The position numbers were made by a program, and so were the translations under genes. A DNA stretch of 60,351 bases from Gluconobacter sp. Gdi (GTDB taxonomy: Bacteria > Pseudomonadota > Alphaproteobacteria > Acetobacterales > Acetobacteraceae). This document shows positions 10,949-21,310 of this stretch, in pieces; position 1 is the stretch's first letter; every line of letters begins with the position of its first letter. Location: contig NZ_BLJQ01000003.1 in assembly GCF_014132155.1 (NCBI RefSeq), positions 1-60,351 of the forward strand. Direction: 5' to 3'. The notes beneath the pieces were generated by a model that made no database searches, was not told the origin of the DNA, and was given only the letters and a program-made list of their open reading frames with translations.

Positions 10949-12346
10949 TCATCCACGGTCGCGGATGAACCCCACGAGACGTTTCAGAAGGCTGCCAGAT
11001 CGAGGTTCCGGGGTTGAAATGTCCCCAAAGTCACGATCTGCGCCCGCTGCCCAGGCCAGAAGCCCCGCAGCGGTGGAAAAACCGGCCGAAGCTGCAGCAG
11101 TCTCCGGCAGGCCATGAACGTTCAGCGGTTTGCCCATGCGAACAGGCCGGGCAAGAATGCGTGTTGCGACAGGCACAATGCCTTCCATCAGGGAAGCTCC
11201 GCCTGTCAGAACAACACGCCCGTTGGCGAGACGCCCCAGACCTGCATTGTCCAGAGCATGGCGCACAAGTTCAAGTGTCTCTTCAACGCGAGGCTGAATA
11301 ACGGAGATCACTTTCGAGCGCGGAATACGGGCCAAACGGTCCCGGCCTTCTCCAATGAGGGGCACGGACAGGATTTCGCGTTGATCGTCGGATCCAAGCT
11401 GTGCCGCACCATACATGGTTTTCAGGCGCTCTGCAGTTTCCAGAGATGTCGAAAGAACGCCCGCAATATCACGGGTAACATGGAGGCCACCAACAGGGAT
11501 TTGCGCCGTATGGATCAGTCGGCCTTCACAGAAAACTGCGAGAGAGGTGGTTCCGCCTCCCATTTCCACGACGGTAACGCCTAAATCACGTTCTTCGTCA
11601 GCCAGCACGGCAACGCCAGAAGCAAAGGGGCTGGAAACCAGTCCGTCGAGTTTGAGCTCTGAATGCTGAAGAACGGTATCCAGTGTGCGGAGAGCACTGG
11701 AGTTCATGTCAACAACATGCAGTTTCGTCGCCAGCTGTTCACACTGATGGCCACGCGGATCAGCAATGCCCGGCATGGAGTCAACGACATACCCGATGGG
11801 AAGGGTATGGATGACGTCCCGGCCTTCTGACCATGCACGAGCCTGACCGTCCGTGATCAGGCGCTGAACATCTCCATCCGTCACTTCACGACCACCGATG
11901 GGCATGTGGGCATCGATTAGGCGGCTTCGGGGATGACCGCAGGACAGATTGACGACCAGTGAGTCCATTCGTCGCTCTGCGGCTTCCTCTGCCTGACCAA
12001 CGGTGGCGCGAATAGCAGCCTCAGCTTCACGAATATCCACGATCGACCCAGATCGAATTCCGTGGGAGCGCCGCCAGCCATAACCCAGAACCTGAATGGA
12101 ACCATCCGGCTCACCCTTGCCAATGAGGCAGGTCATTTTCGTCGTGCCGATATCCAGCGCACCGAAAACGCCATTGCGCCAGACACGAGGTTTGGATGTC
12201 TCTTCCGGAGGCAGCGGCAGGATTTCACGTGATGCGCGGTTCAGCGCAACTTCGCGTTCGCCACCCACAGGGATCAGGGACCGGCCCCGCAGACCACCCC
12301 GGCGGCGAAAGGCCGGAAGATCGGACGTTGGTGTAAGATCGGTCAT
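10949..12346 (-). CDS. ftsA: Cell division protein FtsA with an N-terminal extension
   Basis: FtsA is an actin-like ATPase that tethers FtsZ to the inner membrane. The actin fold begins at about residue 63 (GALDIGTTKM, phosphate-1 loop). Further nucleotide-binding loops are visible (EMGGGTTSLAVF; LTGGASLMEG). The C-terminus ends in a basic amphipathic helix (LLKRLVGFIRDRG), the membrane-targeting sequence. At 465 residues it is longer than usual, because about 60 extra Arg/Pro-rich residues precede the fold. Its ATG overlaps the ftsQ stop, which supports the long start. The role of the extension is unknown. Confidence 0.96.
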   Translation of the reverse strand: MTDLTPTSDLPAFRRRGGLRGRSLIPVGGEREVALNRASREILPLPPEETSKPRVWRNGVFGALDIGTTKMTCLIGKGEPDGSIQVLGYGWRRSHGIRSGSIVDIREAEAAIRATVGQAEEAAERRMDSLVVNLSCGHPRSRLIDAHMPIGGREVTDGDVQRLITDGQARAWSEGRDVIHTLPIGYVVDSMPGIADPRGHQCEQLATKLHVVDMNSSALRTLDTVLQHSELKLDGLVSSPFASGVAVLADEERDLGVTVVEMGGGTTSLAVFCEGRLIHTAQIPVGGLHVTRDIAGVLSTSLETAERLKTMYGAAQLGSDDQREILSVPLIGEGRDRLARIPRSKVISVIQPRVEETLELVRHALDNAGLGRLANGRVVLTGGASLMEGIVPVATRILARPVRMGKPLNVHGLPETAAASAGFSTAAGLLAWAAGADRDFGDISTPEPRSGSLLKRLVGFIRDRG

Positions 12347-13287
12347 GGCTGCTGTGTCGTCTGGCTGCTGTCAGAAGGAGGGGCGGGTGTGTCTGTTTTG
12401 GGTGTGTCAGGAGGAGGTGTGGGCGCAGGTGTCTGATGAATGACCATGCGATCTGGAAGGCGCATGTCAATCGAGACGACAGGCCGATCCAGCAGGTTCA
12501 TGCTTGTCTGATATTGCGCGAGACGTGCAAACGCTGCGGCCTCTTCGCCTTCGGGGAGCATGACAGTTGTCCCGTCTTTCAGGGTCACATTCCAGCGCCT
12601 GTTTCCCACACGAATGAGGGCGGTCACACGGGATTTGACATCCGGCTGTTTGACTAAAGCGTCAATGACGACGGACGCGGCAGTATTGGCACCATCGCCA
12701 ACGACAAGCGGTAGCTGAAGAAAAGCCTGAGCATTCTTGCCTGTCATGCCCTGATCGGGAACTTCTTCGCCGGCCTGATTAATGAGCGAAAAATGCCCAT
12801 GCGTTTGCCAGACGGCGATGGGTGTACGTTCGGTCAGGTTGATGATGATCGTATCCGGCATCCGCCGCTCGACGGTCGCATGATCCACGAAGGGAAGTTC
12901 ATCAATGCGCTGGCGTGCGGCTTCAACAGAAAAACCGAAAATTGGGTGGCCAGTACTTGTTCCCAGGGCTTCGTAAATTGATGCTTCGCTGGTCATGCCA
13001 CGACCATTGATGATGACGTGCCGGATAGGCAGTGGCTCCATGGCAACAAGCTTGGCTCTTAGCGGAGCAAAACGCTCCTCCGACGCTGCGTCATACAGCA
13101 GGCGCGCTCCTACTCCTCCCAGTCCGACCACGACAAGGAATACGATTCCTGGGCGAATCAGTTTCCGTTGACGGCGCAGGAACAGTTTCGTCCGTGACGG
13201 CCGGTCCTCGTAAGGCGGCATCGGCGCCGGGCGGAAAGCCGGGTCACGTCGGAAATCGGGTTCCTGAGGGCGGGAGTCCCTGCGCAT
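12343..13287 (-). CDS. ftsQ: Cell division protein FtsQ
   Basis: FtsQ is a bitopic division protein that recruits FtsB/FtsL and helps control septal synthesis. The 314-residue sequence has a basic, Pro/Arg-rich cytoplasmic tail (residues 1-45), one membrane segment (about 46-65), a POTRA domain (about 88-157) and a beta domain. The C-terminus is a 35-residue Pro/Thr/Ser-rich tail that looks disordered and is not part of the conserved fold. It overlaps ddl upstream and ftsA downstream by ATGA junctions, so expression is coupled to both. Confidence 0.94.
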   Translation of the reverse strand: MRRDSRPQEPDFRRDPAFRPAPMPPYEDRPSRTKLFLRRQRKLIRPGIVFLVVVGLGGVGARLLYDAASEERFAPLRAKLVAMEPLPIRHVIINGRGMTSEASIYEALGTSTGHPIFGFSVEAARQRIDELPFVDHATVERRMPDTIIINLTERTPIAVWQTHGHFSLINQAGEEVPDQGMTGKNAQAFLQLPLVVGDGANTAASVVIDALVKQPDVKSRVTALIRVGNRRWNVTLKDGTTVMLPEGEEAAAFARLAQYQTSMNLLDRPVVSIDMRLPDRMVIHQTPAPTPPPDTPKTDTPAPPSDSSQTTQQP

Positions 13288-14198
13288 CAGCGGGTCAGTG
13301 CCTCATGAACCAGCCAGTCACAAAGATCCGGGTAGGAGATGCCGCAATATGCAGCCTGTTCCGGCAGCAGTGAGGTCGGGGTCATGCCGGGCTGCGTGTT
13401 AACCTCGAGAACGATCAGCGTGTCTGTCTCGTCATCGTAGCGGAAATCCGTTCTGCTAGCGCCAGAACATCCCAAAATCTGATGAGCACGCAGAGCATAA
13501 TCCAGTGCACGCTCGGTCACGCTTTCTGGCAGCTCTGCCGGGACGACGTGCCGGGAGCCACCAGATTTGTACTTCGCTTCGAAATCGTAGAATGCAGCCG
13601 TTTCGGCAGGCAGAATGTCGGTTACGGCCAGAGCGCGATCGCCCATGACGCCCGCAGTCAGCTCACGGCCCGGCACGAAGGCTTCAACAAGAGCTTCTTT
13701 GCCGAAGCGCCAGTTCTTTGCGATTTCGGCACGACGGTTGTCACCCTGGCGGATAATTTCAACGCCGACCGACGATCCTTCTGCAACGGGCTTCACAACG
13801 TACGGAACGGGCAGCGGGTCTGCTTCTGCCAGTTCTTCAGGCGTGATGACACGGCCTTCCGCAATGGGAAGTCCCGCTGCCGCGAGCAGCATACGGGTTG
13901 CTCCCTTGTCCATTGCGACAGCAGAGGCGCGGATACCGGAGTGTGTATACGGAAGTCCCATCCATTCCAGCACACCCTGAATGGCGCCATCTTCGCCTTT
14001 GGGGCCATGTAATGCATTGAAGACGACGTCAGGGGCGGCCTCTTTTAGAGCCTGGATCGTGACGGCAATATCGGCGCCGACATCGACTGGCGTTACTTCA
14101 TGCCCCTTCTCGCGCAGGGCGGAGATGGCTGCATTGCCACTGACAAGGCTGACAGGTCGCTCGCTGGACGTACCGCCATATAAAACTGCGACCTTCAT
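13287..14198 (-). CDS. ddl: D-alanine--D-alanine ligase
   Basis: Ddl joins two D-alanines with ATP to make the dipeptide that MurF adds to the peptidoglycan precursor. The 303-residue protein shows the ATP-grasp plan: an N-terminal YGGTSSERPVSL loop, an ATP-binding central region (PYVVKPVAEGSSVGVEII) and a C-terminal catalytic segment (EVNTQPGMTPTSLLP) that holds metal-binding Glu and Asn. Length is normal. It lies between murB and ftsQ with overlapping stop and start codons on both sides. Confidence 0.96.
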   Translation of the reverse strand: MKVAVLYGGTSSERPVSLVSGNAAISALREKGHEVTPVDVGADIAVTIQALKEAAPDVVFNALHGPKGEDGAIQGVLEWMGLPYTHSGIRASAVAMDKGATRMLLAAAGLPIAEGRVITPEELAEADPLPVPYVVKPVAEGSSVGVEIIRQGDNRRAEIAKNWRFGKEALVEAFVPGRELTAGVMGDRALAVTDILPAETAAFYDFEAKYKSGGSRHVVPAELPESVTERALDYALRAHQILGCSGASRTDFRYDDETDTLIVLEVNTQPGMTPTSLLPEQAAYCGISYPDLCDWLVHEALTR

Positions 14199-15109
14199 AC
14201 TGTCTTCTCTCCTACGTCACGACGACCAATGCGTCTGATCTCCCAGTGCAGGTCAATTCCGCTGTGGTCCAGAACTTTCTTGCGAACAGTTTCCCCAAGC
14301 GTTTCAAGCTGTTCGCTATTGGCATCACCAATGTTCAGCAGGAAGTTGCAATGCTTCTCACTGACCTGAGCGCCACCCAGTGTCAGGCCACGGCAACCTG
14401 CTTCATCAATCAGCGCCCAGGCTTTGTGACCCTCCGGGTTACGAAACGTTGAGCCACCAGTGCGGGCACGAACAGGCTGGGACGCTTCGCGAGAGGCACG
14501 AATTTCTGCAAGGCGCTCCCGAATGGCATCTGGCGCGTCTGGTGTGCCACGCAGTCTGGCGCGGATGACAATAGCGCCTTCCGGCAAAGCCGAATGACGG
14601 TACGCAAAGCCCAGTTCTTCACAGGTGAGGCGACGCAACTCGCCATCTGACGTGAGAATATCCGCCCAGTCGAGAATGGCATTGATGTCCGAACCGTAAG
14701 CGCCAGCATTCATGCGCACAGCCCCACCGATGGACCCGGGAATCCCGACCAGAAACTCCAGCCCCGCCAGTCCTGCTGCCGCACTGTGCTCTGCCACCGT
14801 GACGTCCAGAGCCGCAGCGCCCACTACTAGGCCGTCAGTCTGGGCTTCAATGTCCGAGAAACCACGGGCCAGCCGGACCACCACGCCTTCAATACCACCA
14901 TCGCGAATGATGACATTTGAGCATGCGCCCAGAACTGTCAGGGGCATGTCGACGGGGCGGTTCCGCAGCAGATCAGCCAGATCATCTGCGTCTTCTGGCA
15001 CGAACAGCCAGTCAGCCGGACCGCCAGTGCGGAACCAGGCGCGGGCTCCCAGCGGTGCATTGGCCGTCAGACGTCCGCGAAGGCCCTGAACTGGAAAGTT
15101 GTCGCTCAT
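14195..15109 (-). CDS. murB: UDP-N-acetylenolpyruvoylglucosamine reductase
   Basis: MurB is the FAD enzyme that reduces the enolpyruvyl group to lactyl, forming UDP-MurNAc. The FAD-binding region is visible ([19 protein letters not shown] and [18 protein letters not shown]). The substrate and active-site region includes [13 protein letters not shown], with the catalytic Ser in GGSTFRNP. I chose the ATG at 15109 because it overlaps the murC stop as ATGA and lies close to the conserved core. A longer in-frame reading exists but runs into murC. The protein is about 304 residues, normal for the family. Confidence 0.95.
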   Translation of the reverse strand: MSDNFPVQGLRGRLTANAPLGARAWFRTGGPADWLFVPEDADDLADLLRNRPVDMPLTVLGACSNVIIRDGGIEGVVVRLARGFSDIEAQTDGLVVGAAALDVTVAEHSAAAGLAGLEFLVGIPGSIGGAVRMNAGAYGSDINAILDWADILTSDGELRRLTCEELGFAYRHSALPEGAIVIRARLRGTPDAPDAIRERLAEIRASREASQPVRARTGGSTFRNPEGHKAWALIDEAGCRGLTLGGAQVSEKHCNFLLNIGDANSEQLETLGETVRKKVLDHSGIDLHWEIRRIGRRDVGEKTV

Positions 15110-16542
15110 ACAGCGCTTTCCGGCGCCGGGCTCTTGGTGTTCAGAGCTTCCAGCTCTTGCGGAAGGGTCTGAGCCCACTGGGTGATTGTTCCGGCACCGA
15201 GGCAGACAACATAGTCGCCGGGCTTTGCAATTGCGTTCACCATCTCAGGAAGAAGTTCAGGTGAGGGCAATGGCACGACAGAGCGGTGTCCACGATCCCG
15301 CAGGCCTTCAACCAGAGCATCACGATCTGCGCCTTCAATCGGGCTTTCACCAGCCGCATACACGTCAGCCACGATAACGGTGTCAGCATCATTCATGCAG
15401 GTGCAGAATTCGCCGAACAGGCCTTTCAGGCGGGAATAGCGATGCGGCTGCACCACGGCGATGACGTTCTTTGCGCCTGCCTGACGGGCAGCTTTCAGGA
15501 CAGCTGCAATCTCGACCGGATGGTGACCGTAATCATCAATGATCGACACGCCATTGAATTCACCCGTCCGCGTGAAACGACGCTTTACGCCCTTGAACGA
15601 CGCCAGACCGGAGGCGATGACGGAATCACTGATTTCCATTTCCAGCGCCACTGCGATGGCTGCCAGAGAGTTCAGAACGTTATGATGGCCCAGCATTGGC
15701 AGGCGGAACGGACCGGCGCGACGCGTCCGGTTGCGGGCGCGGTTTGTGACCACAACCTCGAATGTTGCGCCACGCTTGTCCATCACGACCTTCTCAGCGC
15801 GAACATCTGCTTGCGGGCTGAAACCGTAAGTGATGATGCGGTGATCGGACAGGCGCGGGATCATCTGCTGAACCTGCGGATGATCCACGCACAGGACTGC
15901 AAAGCCGTAGAACGGAATGTTGGAGACGAACTGGTCATAGCCCGCCTGCATGGCTTCTTCCGTACCCCAGTGATCCAGATGCTCGGGGTCCATGTTCGTG
16001 ATGACAGCAATGACCGCTGGAAGACGAAGGAATGATCCGTCGCTTTCGTCTGCTTCCACCACCATCCAGTCACCGGAGCCCATACGGGTGTTGGTGCCGT
16101 ATGCCTCGATGATGCCGCCATTGATGACGGTCGGGTCCAGCTTCGCATGCTCCAGAACGCAGGCCACAAGGCTTGTCGTCGTGGTCTTGCCGTGTGTGCC
16201 GCCGATCGCGACAGACCAGCGCAGACGCATCAGTTCTGCCAGCATTTCCGCACGACGAACGACCGGGATCAGCTTTGCCCGCGCGGCAACAACCTCAGGG
16301 TTGTCTTTTTTGACGGCTGTAGAGGTCACGACAACCTGGGCGTCACCCAGATTGGAGGCATCATGTCCGATGTGGATCTGGATGCCAGCGTGTCGCAGAC
16401 GCTGAACATTCGAGCTTTCCGCAATATCTGAACCCTGAACCCGGTAGCCCAGCATATGCAGGACTTCTGCAATGCCGGACATTCCGATACCGCCGATACC
16501 GACGAAATGAATGGTTCCGATGTTCAGGGGCAGGGCGCGCAT
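15106..16542 (-). CDS. murC: UDP-N-acetylmuramate--L-alanine ligase
   Basis: MurC adds L-alanine to UDP-MurNAc, the first step of stem-peptide assembly. The 478-residue protein has the three Mur-ligase domains: a Rossmann-like UDP-binding domain ([16 protein letters not shown], near the N-terminus), a central ATPase with the P-loop [12 protein letters not shown], and a C-terminal domain ([10 protein letters not shown] and QPHRYSR). It follows murG after a gap of about 40 bp, one of the few clear gaps in the block, and overlaps murB. Confidence 0.97.
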   Translation of the reverse strand: MRALPLNIGTIHFVGIGGIGMSGIAEVLHMLGYRVQGSDIAESSNVQRLRHAGIQIHIGHDASNLGDAQVVVTSTAVKKDNPEVVAARAKLIPVVRRAEMLAELMRLRWSVAIGGTHGKTTTTSLVACVLEHAKLDPTVINGGIIEAYGTNTRMGSGDWMVVEADESDGSFLRLPAVIAVITNMDPEHLDHWGTEEAMQAGYDQFVSNIPFYGFAVLCVDHPQVQQMIPRLSDHRIITYGFSPQADVRAEKVVMDKRGATFEVVVTNRARNRTRRAGPFRLPMLGHHNVLNSLAAIAVALEMEISDSVIASGLASFKGVKRRFTRTGEFNGVSIIDDYGHHPVEIAAVLKAARQAGAKNVIAVVQPHRYSRLKGLFGEFCTCMNDADTVIVADVYAAGESPIEGADRDALVEGLRDRGHRSVVPLPSPELLPEMVNAIAKPGDYVVCLGAGTITQWAQTLPQELEALNTKSPAPESAV

Positions 16543-16582
16543 GGGGCAGGTACTCTTGAGGTAATAGGGTAAAAAGAGATGA

Positions 16583-17680
16583 TCAGGACCGAAGGCCGGC
16601 TTCGATCAGGTCTGCTACCTTTGCGGCAGCATGAGGGCGAGCAAACTGACGTGCAGCTTCGGCCGCAGCAGACAGACGCTCAGGATGGGTAATCAGGTCA
16701 GCGACAAGAGCTGTGAGAGCGGCAGATGTGAAATCCGGCTGACGAACCATCCAGGCAGCTCCCGCATCCTGTAATGCTTTGCCGTTCGCGCCCTGTTCGT
16801 CAGAGGCGGCGATGGGCAGAGGCACTAGAATGGACGGAAGCCCGGCCATGGCGAGTTCCGCAACAGACGACCCGCCTGCGCGGCCAATAACCAGATGGGC
16901 TGATTTCAGTCGCTCGGGAACATCGTTGAAAAAAGGTTCAACCTCAACCGCAATATCGGCACCTTCATAGATGGCACGAACGCGATCAGTGTCTTCCGCA
17001 CGAACCTGTTGCGTGACATGCAGACGTGTGCGGAAGCCAACCGGCAGGGCAGCCAGAGCCTGTGGCACAATATCTGAAAATACGCGGGCACCGAGCGAGC
17101 CGCCCCAGACCAGGAGCCGAACAGTCTCTTTTGGTGCGGTATAGGGCTGCCCGAACAGGGCTTCGATCCCGGCCCGAACAGGCATGCCCGTCAGAGTGAC
17201 GCGGGCGCCCTGCGGGAGGCGTGCAACGCTGTCATAAGACGTGGCGATGAGGGGAGAAAAGCGCGACAGAAAGGCGTTTGCCTGTCCGAGAACCGCGTTC
17301 CCTTCGTGAATAACCATTTCCGGACGCTGCGATTTTGGCAACATGCGAGAGGCCAGAAGCGGCGGAATGGATGGATATCCTCCAAACCCGACAACAGCGG
17401 CCGCATCGAGTGTTTTGAGGATCCGGCGTGCTTCCAGCATGCCTCGGAAAAGTGCGGTGATACCACGCACTTTCCCCCCAAGGCCTTTGCCAGCCACGCC
17501 CGCACCGTCCAGCACGTACTGAGGCCGATCCTTGAACAGGCCGGTCTCACGCCGTCCATGTCTGGCGTCCGTCATAAGAACAAGGTCATGCCCACGTTCT
17601 GCCAGGACGGTTGCAACAGCTTCAGCGGGGAAAAAATGCCCTCCGGTTCCACCGGCAGCAACGACAATCGGACGTTTCAT
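16583..17680 (-). CDS. murG: Lipid II synthase (UDP-GlcNAc transferase) MurG
   Basis: MurG adds N-acetylglucosamine to lipid I on the inner face of the cytoplasmic membrane, producing lipid II. The 365-residue GT-B protein starts with the glycine-rich loop [12 protein letters not shown]. Further family signatures are [25 protein letters not shown] and the UDP-binding C-terminal region with [20 protein letters not shown]. Its ATG overlaps the ftsW stop, so the flippase/polymerase-type protein and the lipid II synthase are made together. Confidence 0.97.
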   Translation of the reverse strand: MKRPIVVAAGGTGGHFFPAEAVATVLAERGHDLVLMTDARHGRRETGLFKDRPQYVLDGAGVAGKGLGGKVRGITALFRGMLEARRILKTLDAAAVVGFGGYPSIPPLLASRMLPKSQRPEMVIHEGNAVLGQANAFLSRFSPLIATSYDSVARLPQGARVTLTGMPVRAGIEALFGQPYTAPKETVRLLVWGGSLGARVFSDIVPQALAALPVGFRTRLHVTQQVRAEDTDRVRAIYEGADIAVEVEPFFNDVPERLKSAHLVIGRAGGSSVAELAMAGLPSILVPLPIAASDEQGANGKALQDAGAAWMVRQPDFTSAALTALVADLITHPERLSAAAEAARQFARPHAAAKVADLIEAGLRS

Positions 17681-18870
17681 GGGGTGTTTCTCTCAAGAAG
17701 GGAACCGGGGGTGTAAGGGGTGGCGACACGCTGGGCAATCTTGCCCGGACCAACGTGATGGCGCGTCAGGGCAAGGACCATTCCCATGGTCAGAGCAATG
17801 GACATGGCCGAACTCCCACCATACGAAATGAATGGCAGCGTCATGCCCTTCGTTGGGATGAGGTGAAGTGTTGACCCCATGTTGACGAACGCCTGTAGCC
17901 CGAACCCTGTCACCAGGCCTGCCGCAGAGACAATCACAAAAGGATCTTCTTCCCGCATCAGTTTCAGCAGGGTGCGAAGAACGATAATGCCGAACACGGT
18001 GATAATGCCGAAGCAAAGCAACAGACCGTACTCTTCGCCAGCAACGGCAAAAACAAAGTCGGCATGAGCATCAGGCAGCAGATCCTTGACGCGTCCTTCA
18101 CCCGGCCCACGTCCGAGCAGACCCCCATTTCCGAAAGCACGCAGCGCCGTGTCGATCTGATAGTGATCGCCAACGTCCGGATGCAGGAACCGTTCAACAC
18201 GGGAGCGCACGTGCGGGAACATGACGAACGCCATGCCGAACGCACCAATCATGCCTGCAACACAAAGCCCGACCCAATACAGACGCAGTCCGTCGACGAA
18301 GAGCTGCGTCATAAAAACCATGGTGATGACGGACAACATTCCAATGTCCGGCTGGGACTTGAGGAGCGCCAGAATGACGCCAAAGCATGCGAAGGCGATC
18401 AGCATCCCGGGGAACGCTATGTTCCCTCGCAAAACGACCGTCCGGCGTGCGGAGAGGAGCCAGCCCGTCATGACGGCAAAGCAGGGTTTAAGGAATTCTG
18501 AAGGCTGCACGGACATCATGGGCAGGGCGATCCAGCGGCGCGCGCCTTTGATCTCCATCCCGTGCACCAGTGTCATGGCTGTGGCGGCGAGGGCAAGAAT
18601 ACCCCCGATAAAGGCCAGTTTTTTGACACCCGCTCGCGAAAGATAAGACACACCAAGCACGATTGCCCCAGCCAGTCCCAGGAAGATCACCTGCTTGAGG
18701 ATGAACATGTTGCGGGACGCGCCAATTCTCGAGGCCACGGCAGGGCTGGCCGCGAGCATCAGCACATAACCCAGGCCGATCAGAATTCCGACACAGGCGA
18801 GCGTGACCCGGTCGGTATTGCGCCACCAGCGGGCGATTGCCGATGAATCGACACGGGAGGAGCCCGCCAT
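17677..18870 (-). CDS. ftsW: Septal peptidoglycan polymerase FtsW (SEDS family)
   Basis: FtsW is the SEDS-family glycosyltransferase that polymerises septal peptidoglycan together with FtsI. The protein of about 397 residues has some ten hydrophobic segments. Typical SEDS sequences are present (GARRWI...QPSEF in the middle; FISYGGSS near the C-terminus). I chose the ATG at 18870, which has a GGAAGG ribosome site nine bases upstream. An upstream TTG overlapping the murD stop is a weaker alternative. Neighbours are murD and murG. Confidence 0.95.
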   Translation of the reverse strand: MAGSSRVDSSAIARWWRNTDRVTLACVGILIGLGYVLMLAASPAVASRIGASRNMFILKQVIFLGLAGAIVLGVSYLSRAGVKKLAFIGGILALAATAMTLVHGMEIKGARRWIALPMMSVQPSEFLKPCFAVMTGWLLSARRTVVLRGNIAFPGMLIAFACFGVILALLKSQPDIGMLSVITMVFMTQLFVDGLRLYWVGLCVAGMIGAFGMAFVMFPHVRSRVERFLHPDVGDHYQIDTALRAFGNGGLLGRGPGEGRVKDLLPDAHADFVFAVAGEEYGLLLCFGIITVFGIIVLRTLLKLMREEDPFVIVSAAGLVTGFGLQAFVNMGSTLHLIPTKGMTLPFISYGGSSAMSIALTMGMVLALTRHHVGPGKIAQRVATPYTPGSLLERNTP

Positions 18871-18875
18871 GACCG

Positions 18876-20222
18876 TCAACCTTCCTGTTCTGCTTTGAGC
18901 ATTTCGCCCGAATGGCCTGATTTCACAATATTATCGCAAATCTGGAGAAAGTGTGACCCACGATCCTCAAAACTGCGAAACTGATCAAAACTTGCACAGG
19001 CCGGAGACAGAAGAACGGTTCTGACCCCACCCGTAACGGCTGCGTCAAACGCTGCGGGAACTGCGCGATCCAGCGTGTCACACATCGTGTAGGGAACGCC
19101 ATTGGCTTGAAGTGTTGCAGCAAGAACAGCGGCGTCTCGGCCAATGAGGAACGCGTGGGCAATGCGGTCAAACCACGGTACAAGCATTTCGATGCCTCCC
19201 GCTTTAGCCGTTCCCCCTGCAATCCACATCACACGGTCGTAGGACCCAAGCGCCTTGGACGCAGCTTCGGCATTAGTTGCTTTGCTATCGTTGATGAACG
19301 CCACACCATCCTGCTCGGCTACCTTTTGCAGCCGATGTTCCAGACCGGGAAATGAGGCCAATCCATCACGAATAGCCGTGTCGCTCAAACCAAGATGCTT
19401 TGCCATCGCCCAAGTCGCGGCGACGTTCTGGCGGTTGTGCCGTCCCGGAAGTGCAGGGCCGTCGAAGGATGGAACCGCATCCGGCGCCAGCATCGTGACG
19501 GGAATTCTTCGTGACGCAATTTTCTCTGCGATCGTCATGCACCACGGATCGTCTTCGCCGATGGCCGCCAGATCTTCAGACGTCATGTTGTCGAAGACAT
19601 GCGCTTTCGCTGCTGCATAGCCATCCATGTCTCCATGACGATCAAGATGGTCCGGTGTAATGTTCAGCAGGCAGGTAGCCGCAGCGTGGAACTGGTCCAG
19701 CCGTTCCAGCATGTATGACGACATCTCAATAACGTAAACGCCGGTATCAGCCAGAAGAGGAAGTGCCAGAGACGCAGTGCCCAGATTGCCGCCCGCGACA
19801 CAGGGAACCCCGGCGGATTGCAGCAGATGCGCCAGCAGAGCTGTCGTTGTGGATTTTCCGTTGGTACCGGTTATGGCTGCAAAACGCGCTTTAGATCCGG
19901 CTTTGCGAACATTGCGATAAAGCAGTTCTGCATCTGACAGGATCTGCACATTCTGAGCGCGAGCCAGTTCGGCCACAGGATGGGGCTTAGGCAGAATGTG
20001 CGGAATACCAGGAGACAGGACGAGCGCTGTCATGCCGGACAGGTCTGTCAGTGGTGCAAGTGTCAGTCGCTCATGAGGGGGCAGAGACGGGGCATTATCA
20101 TCCCATGCCTGAACCTCGGCACCCATGTTCAGCAACGCGTTGACTACGGCCGCACCGTTACGACCAAGGCCGCAAACCGCATAGCGCTCACCTGCGAGAA
20201 GATCTGTCGGAAAGCCTGTCAT
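18876..20222 (-). CDS. murD: UDP-N-acetylmuramoyl-L-alanine--D-glutamate ligase
   Basis: MurD adds D-glutamate to UDP-MurNAc-L-Ala. The protein has an N-terminal Rossmann-like domain ([17 protein letters not shown]), the ATPase P-loop [12 protein letters not shown], a central LDRHG motif ([16 protein letters not shown]) and a C-terminal domain with [15 protein letters not shown] and [11 protein letters not shown], both typical of MurD. I placed the start at the ATG at 20222, which overlaps the mraY stop as ATGA; the reading frame stays open upstream into mraY. The length of about 448 residues is normal. Confidence 0.96.
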   Translation of the reverse strand: MTGFPTDLLAGERYAVCGLGRNGAAVVNALLNMGAEVQAWDDNAPSLPPHERLTLAPLTDLSGMTALVLSPGIPHILPKPHPVAELARAQNVQILSDAELLYRNVRKAGSKARFAAITGTNGKSTTTALLAHLLQSAGVPCVAGGNLGTASLALPLLADTGVYVIEMSSYMLERLDQFHAAATCLLNITPDHLDRHGDMDGYAAAKAHVFDNMTSEDLAAIGEDDPWCMTIAEKIASRRIPVTMLAPDAVPSFDGPALPGRHNRQNVAATWAMAKHLGLSDTAIRDGLASFPGLEHRLQKVAEQDGVAFINDSKATNAEAASKALGSYDRVMWIAGGTAKAGGIEMLVPWFDRIAHAFLIGRDAAVLAATLQANGVPYTMCDTLDRAVPAAFDAAVTGGVRTVLLSPACASFDQFRSFEDRGSHFLQICDNIVKSGHSGEMLKAEQEG

Positions 20223-21310
20223 CTCAATTTCAGCGTGGCCAGACCACACAGCCCCAGAACGATGGAGACAATCCAGAATCGTACGACGATCTTCGGTTCC
20301 TGCCAGCCCTTCTTTTCAAAGTGATGGTGCAACGGTGCCATGAGGAACACACGCCGGCCTGTACGCTTAAACCAGAAGATCTGGATCACGACGGAGAGCG
20401 TTTCTGCGACGAACACGCCGCCAACAATGCACAGAACAAGCTCATGCTTGACGGCGACGGCAACGGCCCCAAGTGCGCCGCCGAGGGACAGGGAGCCTGT
20501 ATCACCCATAAAAACGGCAGCCGGGGGTGCATTGAACCACAGAAAGCCAAGCCCCGCTCCAATCAGTGCGGCGCAGAACACAGCCAGTTCGCCGGTGCCC
20601 GGAACAGGGTGAAGCTGGAGGTAATCAGCAAAAACATGATTGCCCACGAGATAGGCAATCAGCGCAAAGACGAGCGCTGCAATTACGACAGGAACAATGG
20701 CCAGCCCATCCAGGCCATCGGTGAAGTTCACGGCATTGCCGAAGCCCGTAATCGTAATCATCGCAAAAAGTGGGAAGGCATAACCGAGCGGAAGGAGGAT
20801 ATCCTTCACGAAGGGGAATGCGACGGCATTACGGAGTTCCGGTGGCGTCAGGTGCTGGAGCCAGATGCCTGCGATGAGAGAGGCTGCAAACTCACATCCC
20901 AGCCGTACGCGCTTGGACACACCTTTCGTATTACGGCGGGAAAGCTTTAGATAGTCGTCTGCAAAGCCAACGGCACCGAATGCGGCAGTTGTGAGCATAA
21001 CGGCCCAGACGAAACCGTTTGTCAGGTCTGCCCACAACAGCGTCGCGGAGAACAGCGCGATCAGGATTAGCATCCCGCCCATTGTTGGCGTGCCAGCCTT
21101 TTCCAGAATATGCCGTTCCGGACCAAGCGTGCGGATAGGTTGCCCTTCACGCTGGATCCGTTTGAGCTGCGCAATGAAGGGGTTGCCAAGCGCTAGCGAG
21201 ATCACCAGCGCCGTCAGGCACGCACAACCCGAGCGGAACGTCAGATAATGGAAGAGGTTGAAGAACCCGCCATGCGATGAGGCATGAGAGGCGACGAGAT
21301 TGAACAGCAT
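20219..21310 (-). CDS. mraY: Phospho-N-acetylmuramoyl-pentapeptide transferase MraY
   Basis: MraY moves phospho-MurNAc-pentapeptide onto undecaprenyl phosphate, forming lipid I. It is a 363-residue integral membrane protein with about ten hydrophobic segments. The catalytic motifs are [15 protein letters not shown] (Asp-Asp pair for Mg2+), [10 protein letters not shown] and the C-terminal PLHHHFE histidine cluster. It overlaps murF upstream and murD downstream. Confidence 0.97.
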   Translation of the reverse strand: MLFNLVASHASSHGGFFNLFHYLTFRSGCACLTALVISLALGNPFIAQLKRIQREGQPIRTLGPERHILEKAGTPTMGGMLILIALFSATLLWADLTNGFVWAVMLTTAAFGAVGFADDYLKLSRRNTKGVSKRVRLGCEFAASLIAGIWLQHLTPPELRNAVAFPFVKDILLPLGYAFPLFAMITITGFGNAVNFTDGLDGLAIVPVVIAALVFALIAYLVGNHVFADYLQLHPVPGTGELAVFCAALIGAGLGFLWFNAPPAAVFMGDTGSLSLGGALGAVAVAVKHELVLCIVGGVFVAETLSVVIQIFWFKRTGRRVFLMAPLHHHFEKKGWQEPKIVVRFWIVSIVLGLCGLATLKLR

